A stretch of DNA of 64,000 nucleotides from Tanypteryx hageni (Eukaryota > Arthropoda > Insecta > Odonata > Petaluridae). The stretch covers positions 86,608,964 to 86,672,963 of the forward strand of contig CM054118.1 in assembly GCA_028673005.1 (NCBI GenBank), in the 5' to 3' direction. The position numbers and the translations under genes were made by a program. The notes beneath the pieces are model-generated. The model was not told the DNA's origin. It saw only the letters and a program-made list of their open reading frames with translations, and did not search any database. This document shows, piece by piece, positions 46,301 through 49,896 of the stretch (within the stretch, counting starts at the first letter, position 1; every line of letters begins with the position of its first letter).

Positions 46301-48166
46301 CAATATGAGCTGCTTCTTCGGGCGTGGCTCTGGGGATTACTCCTGGGTCGCTGAAACTTGTGCGAAGGAGAGAAGACAGGACAAAGGCAAACAAGGCAGC
46401 GCCCACGACAGGAATAGCTGGAGTGAGCCGTGATGCGAGAAAAGGGCAACTGTCAAACAGAAGAAAGGATTTTAAATTTTTTGTATCAAGGCGGCTAATT
46501 CTGCCGAATACTATTGTCAAATTTCTCTTACACCAGGCATAAGTAATATCAAATCATACTTCATAAATTATTTATAACTTGCATCCTATTTCACAATTTA
46601 TCATTTTTGTAATGTAACATCACTTTTGAATAATATTATCATATCTGAAAAATCTGAAAATTGCTCTTGTACAGATTTAAAAAGACTTCAGGTTTACTCA
46701 AACCTTAATAATAATAACAATAATACTAAGATCCATCTCAAATTTAAACTGCAGCATTGAAATTGGCAATAAACATTTTAAAACCTTTTATCAACAATTT
46801 ACCACAGGTTCTGAAAACTAATTTAATCATTGACATACACGATATTCCTAAATGGAAAACAAAGTAAATGGTTAAGATATTGAGAATGCTAAGCCAAAAG
46901 TTGTCCTAAAGATACAAATATAGAATTAATAGTGTTAAATCATTGCTGTAAATGACCTTATGCTTAACGAGATATAAGGAATGCTCCAAGAGTATTTTTT
47001 TTTGCTGCGTTATTCTTTTAGCAGCAACATTAGTCTCAACTTTTTCTATAATCTACATATCGATGCCTACCGTTGAGACGTATTAGCTTTTGACAATGTT
47101 ACTTATAAAATCTGAAGTTTTTCAAACAATATTTTTAACAATTTTGGTGATAGTTTATCTATCACATTCATCGGTATCACGAACGGCCGAATAATATTAG
47201 CTTCCATGATGATTTCAACAGATGTTTACAATGAGATGTCAATACTGGAATTGAAAACCTAACCATAAACTTTTAATTCAAATCCTTCACGTAATACAAA
47301 TTAAGGCGTCCCAATGATTAATTTTTCCTGATGACTGTCCGAAAAGTGAATCAAGTGATGAATAAACGTTTACTAAAAGAGAACCTTAAGTTAACCGCTT
47401 AGTTAAACTTCTACAGAACATAACATTGGTAATATTTCTGTTAAACGCATAGAGGAAACAGATAACTTAATGAATGTCAAATTTTATATTTATGGAAGTG
47501 GTACGTTTTGTATGCCCGAGTTTTCATCTCCAGCGTTCCGATTCAGAAAAATTATCACGAAATACAAGTTGCGAAACAGAACCTTGAGGAAAATCGACGC
47601 CGTAAATTGATCAACTTTGAACATGCAAACACCTGCAATAAGTTATGTTTATGCAGCAGGGAATAACACGGCATTGGGTGTTGCCCATTTCATATTGAAA
47701 TTTGAGGCAATAACATTAGTCAAGTAATATCTGAAGATGAACTTTAAGAAAATGAGCAAGAAAATATGGTGTAAAAATTCAGAATAATAAAATTGAGCAA
47801 TCGCATTTAAGAATAGATAAAAATTGTAAATATAAAAGTAAATAATAATTGGCAAGTGATAATATGGTCGGTTGCCTCAAATAGTACACATTCCTTGTGA
47901 TTGCTTAAATTTTATCATGAAAACACTGGAACTTACTCAAAAGCAAAGAAGAGTCCGCTCGTTCCGACGATTAATCCTAATGTAATATAAAAAACCCCAG
48001 TTTGTGGGGCCATCATAATTCGCCCATCACAGCAAAACCTATTTCTTCCTGGAAAAACTTCCCACTTTCGAGTTACATGCGGCATTTTCACACTAACTTC
48101 GTCTTCGCTGTCTGATGGAGAATCTGTACGAACTAAGTAGTAATGATAGTCAGGTATGGTGACCAT
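1380..48166 (-). CDS. ZDHHC14: ZDHHC14/9/18-type palmitoyltransferase, whole gene (8 coding exons)
   Basis: This gene encodes a multipass membrane enzyme that transfers palmitate to protein cysteines. The arthropod member of the ZDHHC9/14/18 group is Drosophila approximated (app). Coding exons, in transcript order: 47937-48166, 46247-46449, 34002-34151, 28761-28898, 9952-10106, 9115-9232, 2404-2543, and 1445-1679 (or 1380-1679 read-through to a stop). All junctions are GT-AG and the phases chain without a break (2,1,1,1,0,1,0). The protein shows a WEVFPGRN N-terminal motif, two membrane segments, a Cys-rich domain ([19 protein letters not shown]), the catalytic DHHC at about residues 198-201, two more membrane segments, a TTNE (TTxE) motif at about 288-291, and a Ser/Pro-rich tail. 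Length is about 456-477 aa; the human protein is about 488 aa. Introns of up to 18.7 kb are filled with transposons. It lies divergent to TMEM242. Choosing ZDHHC14 over ZDHHC9/18 rests mainly on that neighbour. Confidence 0.93.
1445..1679 (-). CDS. ZDHHC14: ZDHHC14 coding exon 8 (Ser/Pro-rich tail)
   Basis: The acceptor GATCCCCCTTGCAG precedes AATGGG in phase 0. The exon encodes [20 protein letters not shown] followed by a low-complexity Pro/Ser/Thr tail, then [10 protein letters not shown]. The strongly purine-biased plus strand here reflects this low-complexity coding. A good donor (TTG/GTGAGA, 1439-1444) would continue the protein into exons outside the window. Alternatively the frame reads 21 codons further to a TGA at 1380-1382. 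I cannot decide between them from sequence. Confidence 0.78.
1680..2403 (-). other. ZDHHC14 intron 7
   Basis: Intron of about 0.72 kb, AT-rich, with GTAAGA donor and CCCCCTTGCAG acceptor. I see no recognisable element in it. Confidence 0.7.
2404..2543 (-). CDS. ZDHHC14: ZDHHC14 coding exon 7
   Basis: The acceptor is CTCCTTTCAG before ATAGAAGGGG. The DRRG motif is typical of the family; the rest ([13 protein letters not shown] ... [15 protein letters not shown]) is a variable cytosolic tail. I place the donor at GTAAGA (2398-2403). It ends in phase 0, which matches the start of exon 8. The open frame continues past this donor, so the 3' limit is inferred from splice-site quality. Confidence 0.82.
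3085..4297 (+). mobile_element. pogo/Tigger-like DNA transposon, decayed
   Basis: Terminal inverted repeats of about 25 bp begin CCGTATTTCTCAGCATATAA at the left; the right end, read in reverse complement, begins CTGTATTTTGTGGCATATAA. Both ends are flanked by TA, as expected for the Tc1/mariner/pogo superfamily. Inside, about 3522-3740 on the plus strand encodes an N-terminal helix-turn-helix resembling pogo-type transposases ([10 protein letters not shown] ... [10 protein letters not shown] then, after a frameshift, [11 protein letters not shown]). No DDE domain survives, so this is a non-functional, internally deleted copy. Confidence 0.72.
4474..6824 (+). mobile_element. hAT transposon (Charlie/GTF2IRD2-like) with 8-bp target duplication
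   Basis: The element starts CAGGGGTCCCCCA and ends with the inverted form of CAGCGGCCCCCAA. The 8-bp direct repeat TCTTAAAC at 4466-4473 and 6825-6832 is the target-site duplication characteristic of hAT elements. Subterminal sequences (GTGGGCCACATG / CGGCCCGCAAGG) are typical of the Charlie-type group. The internal transposase is broken and listed separately. Confidence 0.9.
5529..6483 (+). pseudogene. hAT transposase pseudogene (GTF2IRD2/ZBED-like)
   Basis: Three consecutive fragments (5529-5993, 5986-6186, 6223-6483) match the transposase family domesticated as GTF2IRD2 and related proteins. Visible marks are a Cys/His region with [21 protein letters not shown] (the first catalytic Asp block), [10 protein letters not shown], and [13 protein letters not shown] (the conserved C..H block). 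Internal stops at about 5991 and 6184, and a frame change, separate the pieces; the hAT dimerisation end is missing. It is a dead copy. Confidence 0.85.
7339..7756. mobile_element. Tigger-like MITE
   Basis: A non-coding element of about 418 bp. The left end reads CACATGACCCGCCTATAACG and the right end, in reverse complement, CAGTCGTCCCTATAACACG; both are flanked by TA. The interior is AT-rich and encodes nothing recognisable. Confidence 0.5.
8048..8089 (-). ncRNA. Hammerhead-ribozyme-like motif, Penelope type (degenerate)
   Basis: On the minus strand CTGAAGA (8079-8085) and GAAA (8060-8063) are arranged as in type I hammerheads. Stem III would be the short self-complementary ACCTGGGT (8053-8060), the cleavage triplet GTC, and stem I GTAC/GTGT. 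Stem II is not convincing, so activity is doubtful. Penelope-like elements are known to carry such minimal hammerheads. Confidence 0.35.
8225..8870 (+). pseudogene. mariner transposase pseudogene
   Basis: The fragment matches the C-terminal two thirds of mariner (DD34D) transposases. [20 protein letters not shown] is followed, in a shifted frame, by [13 protein letters not shown] (first Asp block), then [28 protein letters not shown] (second Asp block) and [13 protein letters not shown] (third Asp block). The end continues in another frame as [13 protein letters not shown]. Several frameshifts and a stop at about 8513 show it is dead. I could not fix the terminal inverted repeats. Confidence 0.8.
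9115..9232 (-). CDS. ZDHHC14: ZDHHC14 coding exon 6
   Basis: The acceptor is GTTTACAG before ATAAAAGG and the donor is GTAAGT (9109-9114). The exon encodes [10 protein letters not shown], then [19 protein letters not shown] and TPPSLL, matching the region that follows membrane segment 4 in ZDHHC14/app. The last base joins the next exon to form the Asp of the conserved SLLDRRG. Confidence 0.93.
9233..9951 (-). other. ZDHHC14 intron 5 with a 34-bp tandem duplication
   Basis: AT-rich intron of about 0.7 kb. A unit of about 34 bp (TAGTTTGC.AAATAAATATG...) occurs twice in direct order at about 9681-9748. Nothing else is recognisable. Confidence 0.6.
9952..10106 (-). CDS. ZDHHC14: ZDHHC14 coding exon 5
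   Basis: The acceptor CCATCCTCAG precedes TGACTCGG and the donor is GTAAGT (9946-9951). The exon encodes [20 protein letters not shown], membrane segment 4 ([20 protein letters not shown]) and the conserved cytosolic TTNED, the TTxE motif of DHHC enzymes. It ends in phase 0. Confidence 0.95.
10680..10967. repeat. Imperfect palindrome with hammerhead-like relic in the loop
   Basis: Arms at 10680-10787 and about 10872-10967 are roughly 80% complementary (for example ATTAAGTA...ACTGGTCTTAG versus CTAAGACAAGTACTTAAT). The centre holds CACTGAAGATGGC ... GGCTAAAATGTGC, the arrangement of a Penelope-type hammerhead whose GAAA core has changed. It is probably an old insertion of the same class as the 16.4-kb palindrome. 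Confidence 0.55.
11505..13503. mobile_element. Possible Tigger-like element
   Basis: The left end CAAGTATACCATGTTTTACA and the right end, in reverse complement CACAGGTATATCCTGATTTA, look like diverged inverted repeats of the CAGGTATACC group. The interior (~2.0 kb) has long pyrimidine-rich tracts at about 12770-12910 and no recognisable transposase. Confidence 0.35.
15005..15260. repeat. Dispersed repeat with ...GAAAGTAAAA tail
   Basis: The 3' half (TGTATTTCCATC..AATCTCGAAGTC ... ATACTTTCTCCATATACTAC ... GAGAAAGTAAAA) is shared with both units of the tandem array at 42811-43424, also after an ACAGAC-rich segment. It is a multicopy, probably SINE-like, non-coding repeat. Confidence 0.6.
16289..16586. 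mobile_element. 247-bp near-perfect palindrome, Penelope-type, flanked by a 13-bp direct repeat
   Basis: Arms 16331-16453 and 16455-16577 are 123 bp each with a single mismatch around the central C16454. AATCTATGAGTCA occurs at 16289-16301 and again at 16574-16586, which fits a target-site duplication of an insertion. Each arm contains a hammerhead-like core, so both strands encode one. There is no protein-coding content. Long inverted arrangements and hammerheads are known for Penelope-like retroelements; the assignment is inference from the motif. Confidence 0.75.
16486..16526 (+). ncRNA. Hammerhead-ribozyme-like motif (Penelope type), mirrored on the minus strand at 16382-16422
   Basis: Plus strand: stem I ACCC (16486-16489) pairs with GGGT (16523-16526). 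The core CTGACGA is at 16490-16496, followed by one unpaired T. Stem II GCCCAC (16498-16503) pairs perfectly with GTGGGC (16507-16512) around a CTT loop. The core GAAA is at 16513-16516, and the minimal stem III is the self-complementary ATGCAT (16516-16521), with T16522 as the cleavage-site base. This is the layout of minimal type I hammerheads of Penelope-like elements, which act best as dimers. Confidence 0.6.
17590..18944 (-). pseudogene. Tc1/IS630-like DDE transposase pseudogene
   Basis: The frame begins at the ATG at 18942-18944 (MSRPSRSRG then a stop) and continues at 18830 downward. An N-terminal DNA-binding region is followed by YNVWLD-stop-TWVNVEH, where the residue after the first catalytic Asp has become a stop. 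In [17 protein letters not shown] the expected second catalytic Asp is missing (MAIA instead of an Asp-Asn pair). [19 protein letters not shown], with the third acidic residue, is reached only after stop and frame changes at about 17936 and 17800. It is therefore a dead copy of a family common in arthropods. Confidence 0.8.
19687..20815. mobile_element. pogo/Tigger-like non-autonomous element
   Basis: The left end (TGCCGTATTAACCCGAACAT) and the reverse complement of the right end (TACCATATTAGCTCGAATAT) match over about 26 bp with scattered differences. The interior of about 1.1 kb has no recognisable transposase. Its right end abuts the 3' microsatellite of the minus-strand non-LTR element. 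Confidence 0.55.
20901..23747 (-). pseudogene. Non-LTR ORF2: endonuclease plus reverse transcriptase, broken
   Basis: 22146-23747 holds the apurinic-type endonuclease ([42 protein letters not shown]) and the start of the RT ([15 protein letters not shown]). 21873-22088 continues with [17 protein letters not shown]. Another frame near 21700-21815 encodes [11 protein letters not shown] and the catalytic MYADD. 20901-21587 is the thumb/C-terminal region. At least three frame changes (about 22140, 21870, 21590) make it non-functional. Confidence 0.88.
24040..24930 (-). pseudogene. Non-LTR ORF1 with PHD-like zinc finger and coiled coil, frameshifted
   Basis: The N-terminal piece (from about 24930) reads [20 protein letters not shown] then [13 protein letters not shown], a C-x2-C ... 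C-x3-C-x4-H-x2-C pattern as in PHD-type fingers of CR1-group ORF1 proteins. The final Cys pair (FFCCKNCH) is in the next frame, so a one-base shift near 24810 breaks the finger. A predicted coiled coil ([20 protein letters not shown]...) and a basic, Ser-rich region follow. The product would be an RNA-binding chaperone of the retrotransposon. Confidence 0.7.
25384..25462 (+). repeat. tRNA-like sequence (possible SINE head)
   Basis: TAGCCTAATTGG matches an A box and GGTTTTGAATC a B box with one extra base. Their spacing of about 45 bp is right for tRNA promoters. The B-box insertion and lack of a clean cloverleaf make it a tRNA pseudogene or SINE head rather than a working tRNA gene. Confidence 0.4.
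25774..25930 (-). pseudogene. piggyBac transposase C-terminal zinc-finger fragment
   Basis: The minus strand encodes [13 protein letters not shown], then [13 protein letters not shown] and LKCYEC followed by a stop at 25774. This C-x2-C ... C-x2-C ... C-x2-H ... C-x2-C pattern is the cysteine-rich tail of piggyBac-family transposases. The catalytic domain is not found upstream, so only the tail remains. Confidence 0.6.
26975..27320. repeat. Second copy of the dispersed repeat of 15.66/19.2 kb
   Basis: CTCTCTCTCATACTAAAGCA through GATAAGAATAAGAATCTATG and GTTCTCTTATGG is colinear with the two flanks of the 3.4-kb transposon at 15804-19222, but without the transposon. It is non-coding. Confidence 0.6.
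27488..27557 (-). tRNA. tRNA-Gly-like pseudogene, anticodon loop CTGGCAA
   Basis: D arm GTTC/GAAT, anticodon stem TCCGC/GTGGA and T arm CCAGG-TTCAATT-CCTGG fold well and follow tRNA-Gly closely. The anticodon position reads GGC (Ala) rather than GCC, and two acceptor pairs are mismatched. It is most likely a tRNA-derived repeat rather than a functional gene. Confidence 0.45.
27592..27661 (+). tRNA. tRNA-Gly-like pseudogene, anticodon loop CCGACAA
   Basis: This is the inverted partner of the preceding sequence. The D arm and anticodon stem are kept, but the base before the anticodon is C instead of the invariant T and the anticodon reads GAC. The T stem is mismatched. Non-functional tRNA-derived repeat. 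Confidence 0.4.
27800..28490. repeat. Degenerate minisatellite, unit ~75-85 bp
   Basis: A unit of the form TTTTGAACATAATTAAAAGAA / ATGTTATCACTTTATAATGC / TAGGTTTTCATTTT recurs about six times with many changes. About 28170-28370 interrupts the array with unrelated sequence. It ends some 270 bp from ZDHHC14 exon 4. Confidence 0.55.
28761..28898 (-). CDS. ZDHHC14: ZDHHC14 coding exon 4 (DHHC active site)
   Basis: This exon carries the catalytic core [20 protein letters not shown]; the DHHC cysteine, about residue 201, is the acyl acceptor. Membrane segment 3 follows ([19 protein letters not shown]). The acceptor is CTTTCCAG before AGCGG and the donor is GTGAGT (28755-28760). A full-length non-LTR retrotransposon sits about 0.4 kb upstream of this exon in intron 3, in antisense orientation to the gene. 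Confidence 0.96.
29314..32445 (+). CDS. Retrotransposon polyprotein: N-terminal segment, 2A-like motif, endonuclease, reverse transcriptase
   Basis: I start the frame at the ATG at 29314 (context AATATGG), giving about 1043 aa; the open frame extends a little upstream. Order: a hydrophobic N-terminal stretch ([10 protein letters not shown]), a Leu-rich run, then [10 protein letters not shown] at 29614-29643, which fits the DxExNPGP ribosome-skipping 2A consensus. Next comes the endonuclease ([53 protein letters not shown]). The reverse transcriptase follows ([47 protein letters not shown] at 31621-31632) with a thumb-like C-terminus. Skipping would release the ~100-residue leader from the enzyme. 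Family: CR1/jockey superfamily; the exact clade is not determined. Confidence 0.9.
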   Translation: MAAVRQSRRSCAPPYIAVCTCILIIIVFNLCQSTLFSTLCNVNMFSSDEESFSSKEIQFKGFFLIRFSPTCVPGNDRLARRHAVSSSHRCLLRFLLLLLLCGDIELNPGPCSSQIALYYQNVRSIKNKISDLTLSLQEINQIDLLALTETWLSENVSDSELPFCDNFSIFRRDRNSRGGGVLIAVKSNLRAVRRMDLETNCEILWTEISLKYKKVLVGCFYRPPSSGISVLENCFDSVFRARSYGDVILLGDFNLSLTWSSPQECEAFEPMDKYFKEHFVIGLGLFQCNMHKTRNQATLDFVMTSFESCKVILGRDFIESDHRSLEATFTLGSPAGSPSPLPNRTVKVWKKADWEAINRVLSLLPWSLLEVGSLADAVSLFYDFVLSAIDDLVPTRRLTKNRPPWMSAESSLALRNKLACWKLYKVHPNPHTLNNFRNIRRHSRFLLRRDYNKYVNSIISDISTNNKRFWTLLNTRRRSQRIPNSVTYNAQMFSSEARPSAFNNYFTSNFTPPSQPINYPHLVEVSSHSLSSISTTSEEVYSILASLKTNKATGCDNVSALFLKRTCNVLCHPIAHLFNRCYLTGIFPDQWKSANITPILKCGNKLEVENYRPISILPVISMIFEKIIHKRLLSFTLPYISSEQHGFLPGSSCLTNLSVLHYNITEAFEKSSQLDVCYIDLAKAFDTVDHVLLLYKLFHRFNIHGSFLSLITSFLHSRTQRVVIDCFYSSLSPVTSGVPQGSVLGPLLFTLYIDDIVNTIKGQKCNVLLYADDCKVFKQINNSYDSDCLQNCLSKISDWCQIWKLTPNPNKCTLLSFTLRKKPIATFYSLSDTPIRKVFSQKDLGVIFDTKLSFSLHIDKTTSKAMSILSLLYRFKEINEPLALKSFFSAFLLPILDYCCPVWATASPTTLKCLDRPLNFFLAIARNRVPAFRLLSKQGVLAALKLRPLHLRRQYFDFRFIHTAVNGLYRSTDICSFFSLRVPSRSTRLCSLFHLPHFRLSISQRSLFYRIPTSFNALQKVAPSLDITCRSSLLRASTGGECL
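29614..29643 (+). other. 2A-like ribosome-skipping motif ([10 protein letters not shown])
   Basis: DIELNPGP, encoded at 29620-29643, matches every fixed position of the 2A consensus DxExNPGP, preceded by a Leu-rich stretch (FLLLLLLCG). In known 2A sequences the peptide bond between the last Gly and Pro is not formed. Such motifs have been reported near the N-terminus of some non-LTR retrotransposons. Confidence 0.75.
34002..34151 (-). CDS. ZDHHC14: ZDHHC14 coding exon 3 (Cys-rich zinc-binding part)
   Basis: The exon encodes a short poly-Ala run, [14 protein letters not shown], then [19 protein letters not shown] and CSLCDNCV, the zinc-binding half of the DHHC-CRD. The acceptor is TTATTAG followed by CCTCAG and a run of CAG triplets, so several in-frame acceptors three or six bases apart are possible. 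The donor is GTAAGT (33996-34001). Upstream intron 2 is 12 kb long and holds a Tigger element, foldbacks and tandem arrays. Confidence 0.95.
35414..36860 (-). pseudogene. Tigger/jerky-like DDE transposase pseudogene
   Basis: Reading downward on the minus strand: [10 protein letters not shown] (first catalytic Asp block) near 36480; then [20 protein letters not shown] near 36230, where the second catalytic Asp of the usual LLLDNCPAHP is Gly; then [20 protein letters not shown] near 36135 with the third Asp kept but followed by a stop. After it come [15 protein letters not shown] and the Glu/Asp-rich C-terminal tail. Frameshifts near 35820 and 36115 and the changed Asp show it is dead. Confidence 0.82.
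37131..37470. mobile_element. hAT-type MITE nested in the Tigger element
   Basis: The ends TAGAGTTACCACCT and TAGAGATGCCACCT (the right end in reverse complement) form inverted repeats. Flanking octamers GTGGTTAA (37123-37130) and GTGGTTAT (37471-37478) agree at 7 of 8 positions, as for a hAT target duplication. The interior repeats ACCCGGAG motifs and codes for nothing. Confidence 0.65.
38345..38405. repeat. Fragment resembling a pogo-type terminal repeat
   Basis: AGGGTGCATCATAAACATGG ... GAGCATCTTATGCACCAAAA resembles the GGTGCATCTTATA ends of the 3085-4297 element. Too short and diverged to define an element. Confidence 0.3.
38880..39210. repeat. Direct repeat, two ~110-bp units
   Basis: CTCTTATATGAACTGTAAGG...GATAGAGAACAACATTTAC and CTCTTATATGATCTGTGAGG...GATAGAGAACAATATTTACC occur about 215 bp apart. 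Both are followed by GAGATAAAAATTCGAGAA. Non-coding. Confidence 0.55.
40117..40375. repeat. Foldback element, 122-bp arms
   Basis: Arms 40117-40238 and 40254-40375 are reverse complements with few differences, around a 15-bp spacer. They include CCACCAAAC.GGAGTCTC / GAGACTCCGGTTTGGTGG and CAACTGATAAACTGCT / AGCAGTTTATCAGTTG. The sequence is non-coding and would form a long hairpin in RNA. Confidence 0.7.
40567..41405. repeat. Foldback element with one arm interrupted
   Basis: Inner arms 41096-41167 and 41230-41301 (72 bp, nearly perfect) carry TTCTTTATTGTTGCTATGGA and its complement. Outer arms about 40567-40650 and 41324-41405 match each other at about 85% (for example TCAGCAATTACAC.CATGAAT). 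The right side is contiguous, but about 420 bp separates the outer from the inner arm on the left. That indicates an insertion into the left arm or a deletion on the right. Confidence 0.65.
41755..41985. repeat. Pyrimidine-rich simple repeat
   Basis: Imperfect repeats of CTCCCATTCTCCCTCT and CTCTCTCT units. The open frame across it is low complexity only and is not a gene. Confidence 0.75.
42020..42795. repeat. Tandem dimer, unit 388 bp
   Basis: Two units begin AATCTGATGTGGCCAC (42021 and 42409) and stay colinear through GTCG[C/T]C.GTAGGTGG and TATCTCTTAAA to AACTTTTATTC. They are non-coding. The array leads directly into another dimer. Confidence 0.75.
42811..43424. repeat. Tandem dimer, unit 310 bp, ending in GAAAGTAAAA-type tails
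   Basis: Both units start CGGATAAGTGACAAGAGTAA (42811 and 43121), contain an ACACACA/ACAGAC-rich stretch, and end ATACTTTC..TATACT.CATA..GGA.AAGTAAAA. The 3' half is shared with the repeat at 15005-15260. Confidence 0.75.
43645..43750. repeat. Truncated copy of the tRNA-Gly-like palindrome family
   Basis: CCACGTTCAGAAATGGGAGA, TACGATAGTTCAG and GGCAAGTGGGTTCAATTCCT match the loop and one arm of the 27459-27689 palindrome. The middle of the tRNA-like part is deleted. Confidence 0.5.
44290..45870. repeat. Complex repeat cluster (U-V-V-MITE-V-U)
   Basis: Unit U at about 44290-44530 recurs at about 45640-45870 (ACCTTAACGTGTGATGCAT ... GTTGATGTTAAG.TGGCACTG). Between them unit V (AGTAA[G]..TGATAATGAATTATA...) occurs at 44634, 44796 and 45586, with a 162-bp period before the insertion. 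A MITE at 44916-45547 interrupts the second V unit. Confidence 0.7.
44916..45547. mobile_element. Tigger-like MITE, 632 bp, with an intact paralogous empty site
   Basis: The left end CAGGTATACCTCGCAATATG matches the reverse complement of the right end CAGTTATATCTCGCAATATG, with TA on both sides. The neighbouring repeat unit at 44740-44760 reads through the same spot (GTAAACAATATATTTCC) without the insertion, which proves the boundaries and the TA duplication. Confidence 0.8.
46247..46449 (-). CDS. ZDHHC14: ZDHHC14 coding exon 2
   Basis: The acceptor is TTTGACAG before TTGCCC; the donor is CCAG/GTATTA. The exon encodes membrane segment 2 ([19 protein letters not shown]) and the family motif [21 protein letters not shown] less conserved Ala-rich linker ([19 protein letters not shown]) leads to the Cys-rich domain. 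Exon phase is 2 in and 1 out. Confidence 0.94.
46450..47936 (-). other. ZDHHC14 intron 1
   Basis: AT-rich intron of about 1.5 kb bounded by GTAAGT and a polypyrimidine-CAG acceptor. I see no recognisable element inside it. Confidence 0.8.
47937..48166 (-). CDS. ZDHHC14: ZDHHC14 coding exon 1
   Basis: The first in-frame ATG is at 48164-48166; no ATG precedes it in the open frame. The exon encodes 76 residues plus two bases: an acidic Ser-rich stretch (DSPSDSEDE), the family motif [10 protein letters not shown], a Cys pair, and membrane segment 1 (about residues 54-76, ending GLFFAF). It ends at a consensus GTAAGT donor (47931-47936). The Asp completed by the next exon restores the family's FAFDCP motif. 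Confidence 0.92.
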
Positions 48167-48636
48167 GAGAAATGTCAAACATAAGCACAATTGTATAGAT
48201 GCACTGCCATGGCAGTAGTCAGCACGTATCACTCACTTCATATGAACTCGTGTTTCATTTTCACAAAATCACTAAATCCAAACTCAATACTATTAGTAAA
48301 CATTTTTACGCCAATATAAGGAAATTGCTTAACTAATTTGTTAAAGTTGAACCTTTATCGACAACTTCCAAACACCACACGCTCAGGTGATAAACCGAGC
48401 GATGTCTAAGAAACAAATTCGAATCGAAAATTAAAAGAAAATATTGAGATCAAGGTTAAATTGCGGTAGTCAACTATAGCAGCTAAGTATTGAAATAAAT
48501 TTTATACAGATACTTTGATAAATTATGAATTTTGTCGATAAAACTGTTAATAAATATATAAGTGAAAGGAAGGATGCACCAAATTAATTTTTAAGAAAAA
48601 TTTAAGCCCCTGGTTTAAGATAATTGAAAACAAACT
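48167..48636. promoter_or_regulatory. Divergent intergenic region ZDHHC14 / TMEM242
   Basis: Only 470 bp separate the start codons of two genes transcribed away from each other, so both promoters and 5' UTRs must lie here or the UTRs overlap. The region is AT-rich and has no CpG island. I see no clear TATA or Initiator pair that I would insist on. Confidence 0.65.
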
Positions 48637-48733
48637 ATGGGTAGCCCTGTTCACATATCTACATCTTCAGGCCCAGATAATCAGTATTCATCGGAGAAAT
48701 CTAAAAAATATGATGATGCGTTTAAATTTAAAG
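48637..48733 (+). CDS. TMEM242: TMEM242 exon 1
   Basis: ATG at 48637; encodes MGSPVHISTSSGPDNQYSSE and a Lys/Asp-rich end (KKYDDAFKFK). The donor is GTAAAT at 48734. Phase 1. Confidence 0.88.
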
Positions 48734-49279
48734 GTAAATATATCTACAGTACTGTTTTTCTGTCACAATTATCTCACAACCTCTACTATATATAATTTTA
48801 TCCTTAGCTGCGGTATTTCTCTCATCTGTCACTGGGTTATCAGTTGTGTTTGGTTTCGGGTCTGCCCTTGCAGCAGCGAAGAAAAGGGATCCTGCCTTTT
48901 TTAACAAAGGATTCTTACCTACAAGAGAAATACCAATTAGTGGAGCGTCATTAGCCATGAAAGCTTTAGGCATTGGATCACTCTATGCTTTCACTGGATG
49001 TGGAATTTTATTTTATTCTATTTGGAAAATTATGGGTGTAAACAACGTAAGATTCTTACAAGAAATAATTAATTTTTATATGGATAGTACTAAGACATTT
49101 AATCAATCTGAAAATTGTTAAAACAGCTACAGGAATTCAGGATGAAAGTCGGGTCAATACTCCCAAAAATTCCGAAAAATGACCCTCCTCAAAGTAGATT
49201 GGAATTCGAAGGTCTGTCAGATTTATTAAGGTATATTAGTGAGGAGAACACTGAAGCAAAACCTGTGCCCAATGACTGA
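48637..49279 (+). CDS. TMEM242: TMEM242 (C6orf35-like) two-pass membrane protein, complete
   Basis: Three coding exons: 48637-48733, 48808-49046, 49127-49279; spliced length 489 nt, 162 aa. Splice sites are AAAG/GTAAAT, TCCTTAG, AAC/GTAAGA and TTAAAACAG, and the phases agree. The protein has a polar Ser-rich N-terminus, then VFLSSVTGLSVVFGFGSALA (membrane segment 1), AAAKKRDPAFFNKGF, then ALGIGSLYAFTGCGILFYSI (membrane segment 2), and a basic/acidic tail with QEFRMKVGSILPKIPKND. This is the TMEM242 family, in vertebrates reported as a mitochondrial inner-membrane factor for ATP synthase c-ring/complex I assembly. It is head-to-head with ZDHHC14. A possible AATAAA lies at 49468-49473. Confidence 0.93.
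48808..49046 (+). CDS. TMEM242: TMEM242 exon 2
   Basis: The acceptor is TATCCTTAG. The exon encodes both membrane segments and the conserved KKRDPAFFNKGFLPTREIP loop. The donor is GTAAGA at 49047. Confidence 0.93.
49127..49279 (+). CDS. TMEM242: TMEM242 exon 3
   Basis: The acceptor AAACAG is at 49121-49126. The exon encodes LQEFRMKVGSILPKIPKND then a Glu-rich C-terminus, with a TGA at 49277-49279. Confidence 0.9.
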   Translation, partial: LQEFRMKVGSILPKIPKNDPPQSRLEFEGLSDLLRYISEENTEAKPVPND

Positions 49280-49896
49280 GTCTGATGAAAGTAAGTATAA
49301 TTTCTCATTTATGATATGGAAAAGTTTGCTTTGGAAATATCATAGAATATAACCGGGCTTTGTTATTTTCCAGATTTTTTTAAATGAATTATACATCAAA
49401 GAATCCTGATGACAAATATATTTCTAAGAACAGCAGCAATGTAGTTTTCTTTTGAGATGTAATGAAAAATAAATATTTTCTTGCTATTATGTCTTTTTTC
49501 CTCAAATTTCGACATATTTAAATCCTCTGAAAAAATAGCTGTTTTTTTCTTTGAATAAACTAACAAAAGTAGAGCAATTTTCATTAATAAACTTGTTTGC
49601 TTATAATAAAAAAAATCTTCCATAAATTAATACTCAGCTACTTATCAGACTCTACCAAAACAATAATATTGATCTAATATATATGCATCATAAATTATGC
49701 CAACATTTGATTTTTTAATAATACAATTTTATTAATTCATATTTTTGTGATGACATACCTATGGTTTCTTGAAAAATGCACAATGGCCATTATTAGTGTT
49801 GAACTGCTTAATAAATAATAAGACCTTCCCCTCTCTTTTTCCACTTGTCCCCTACTTGAGTGATTCTTCAACTTTCAATTGTCACAGCCCCCGTGC

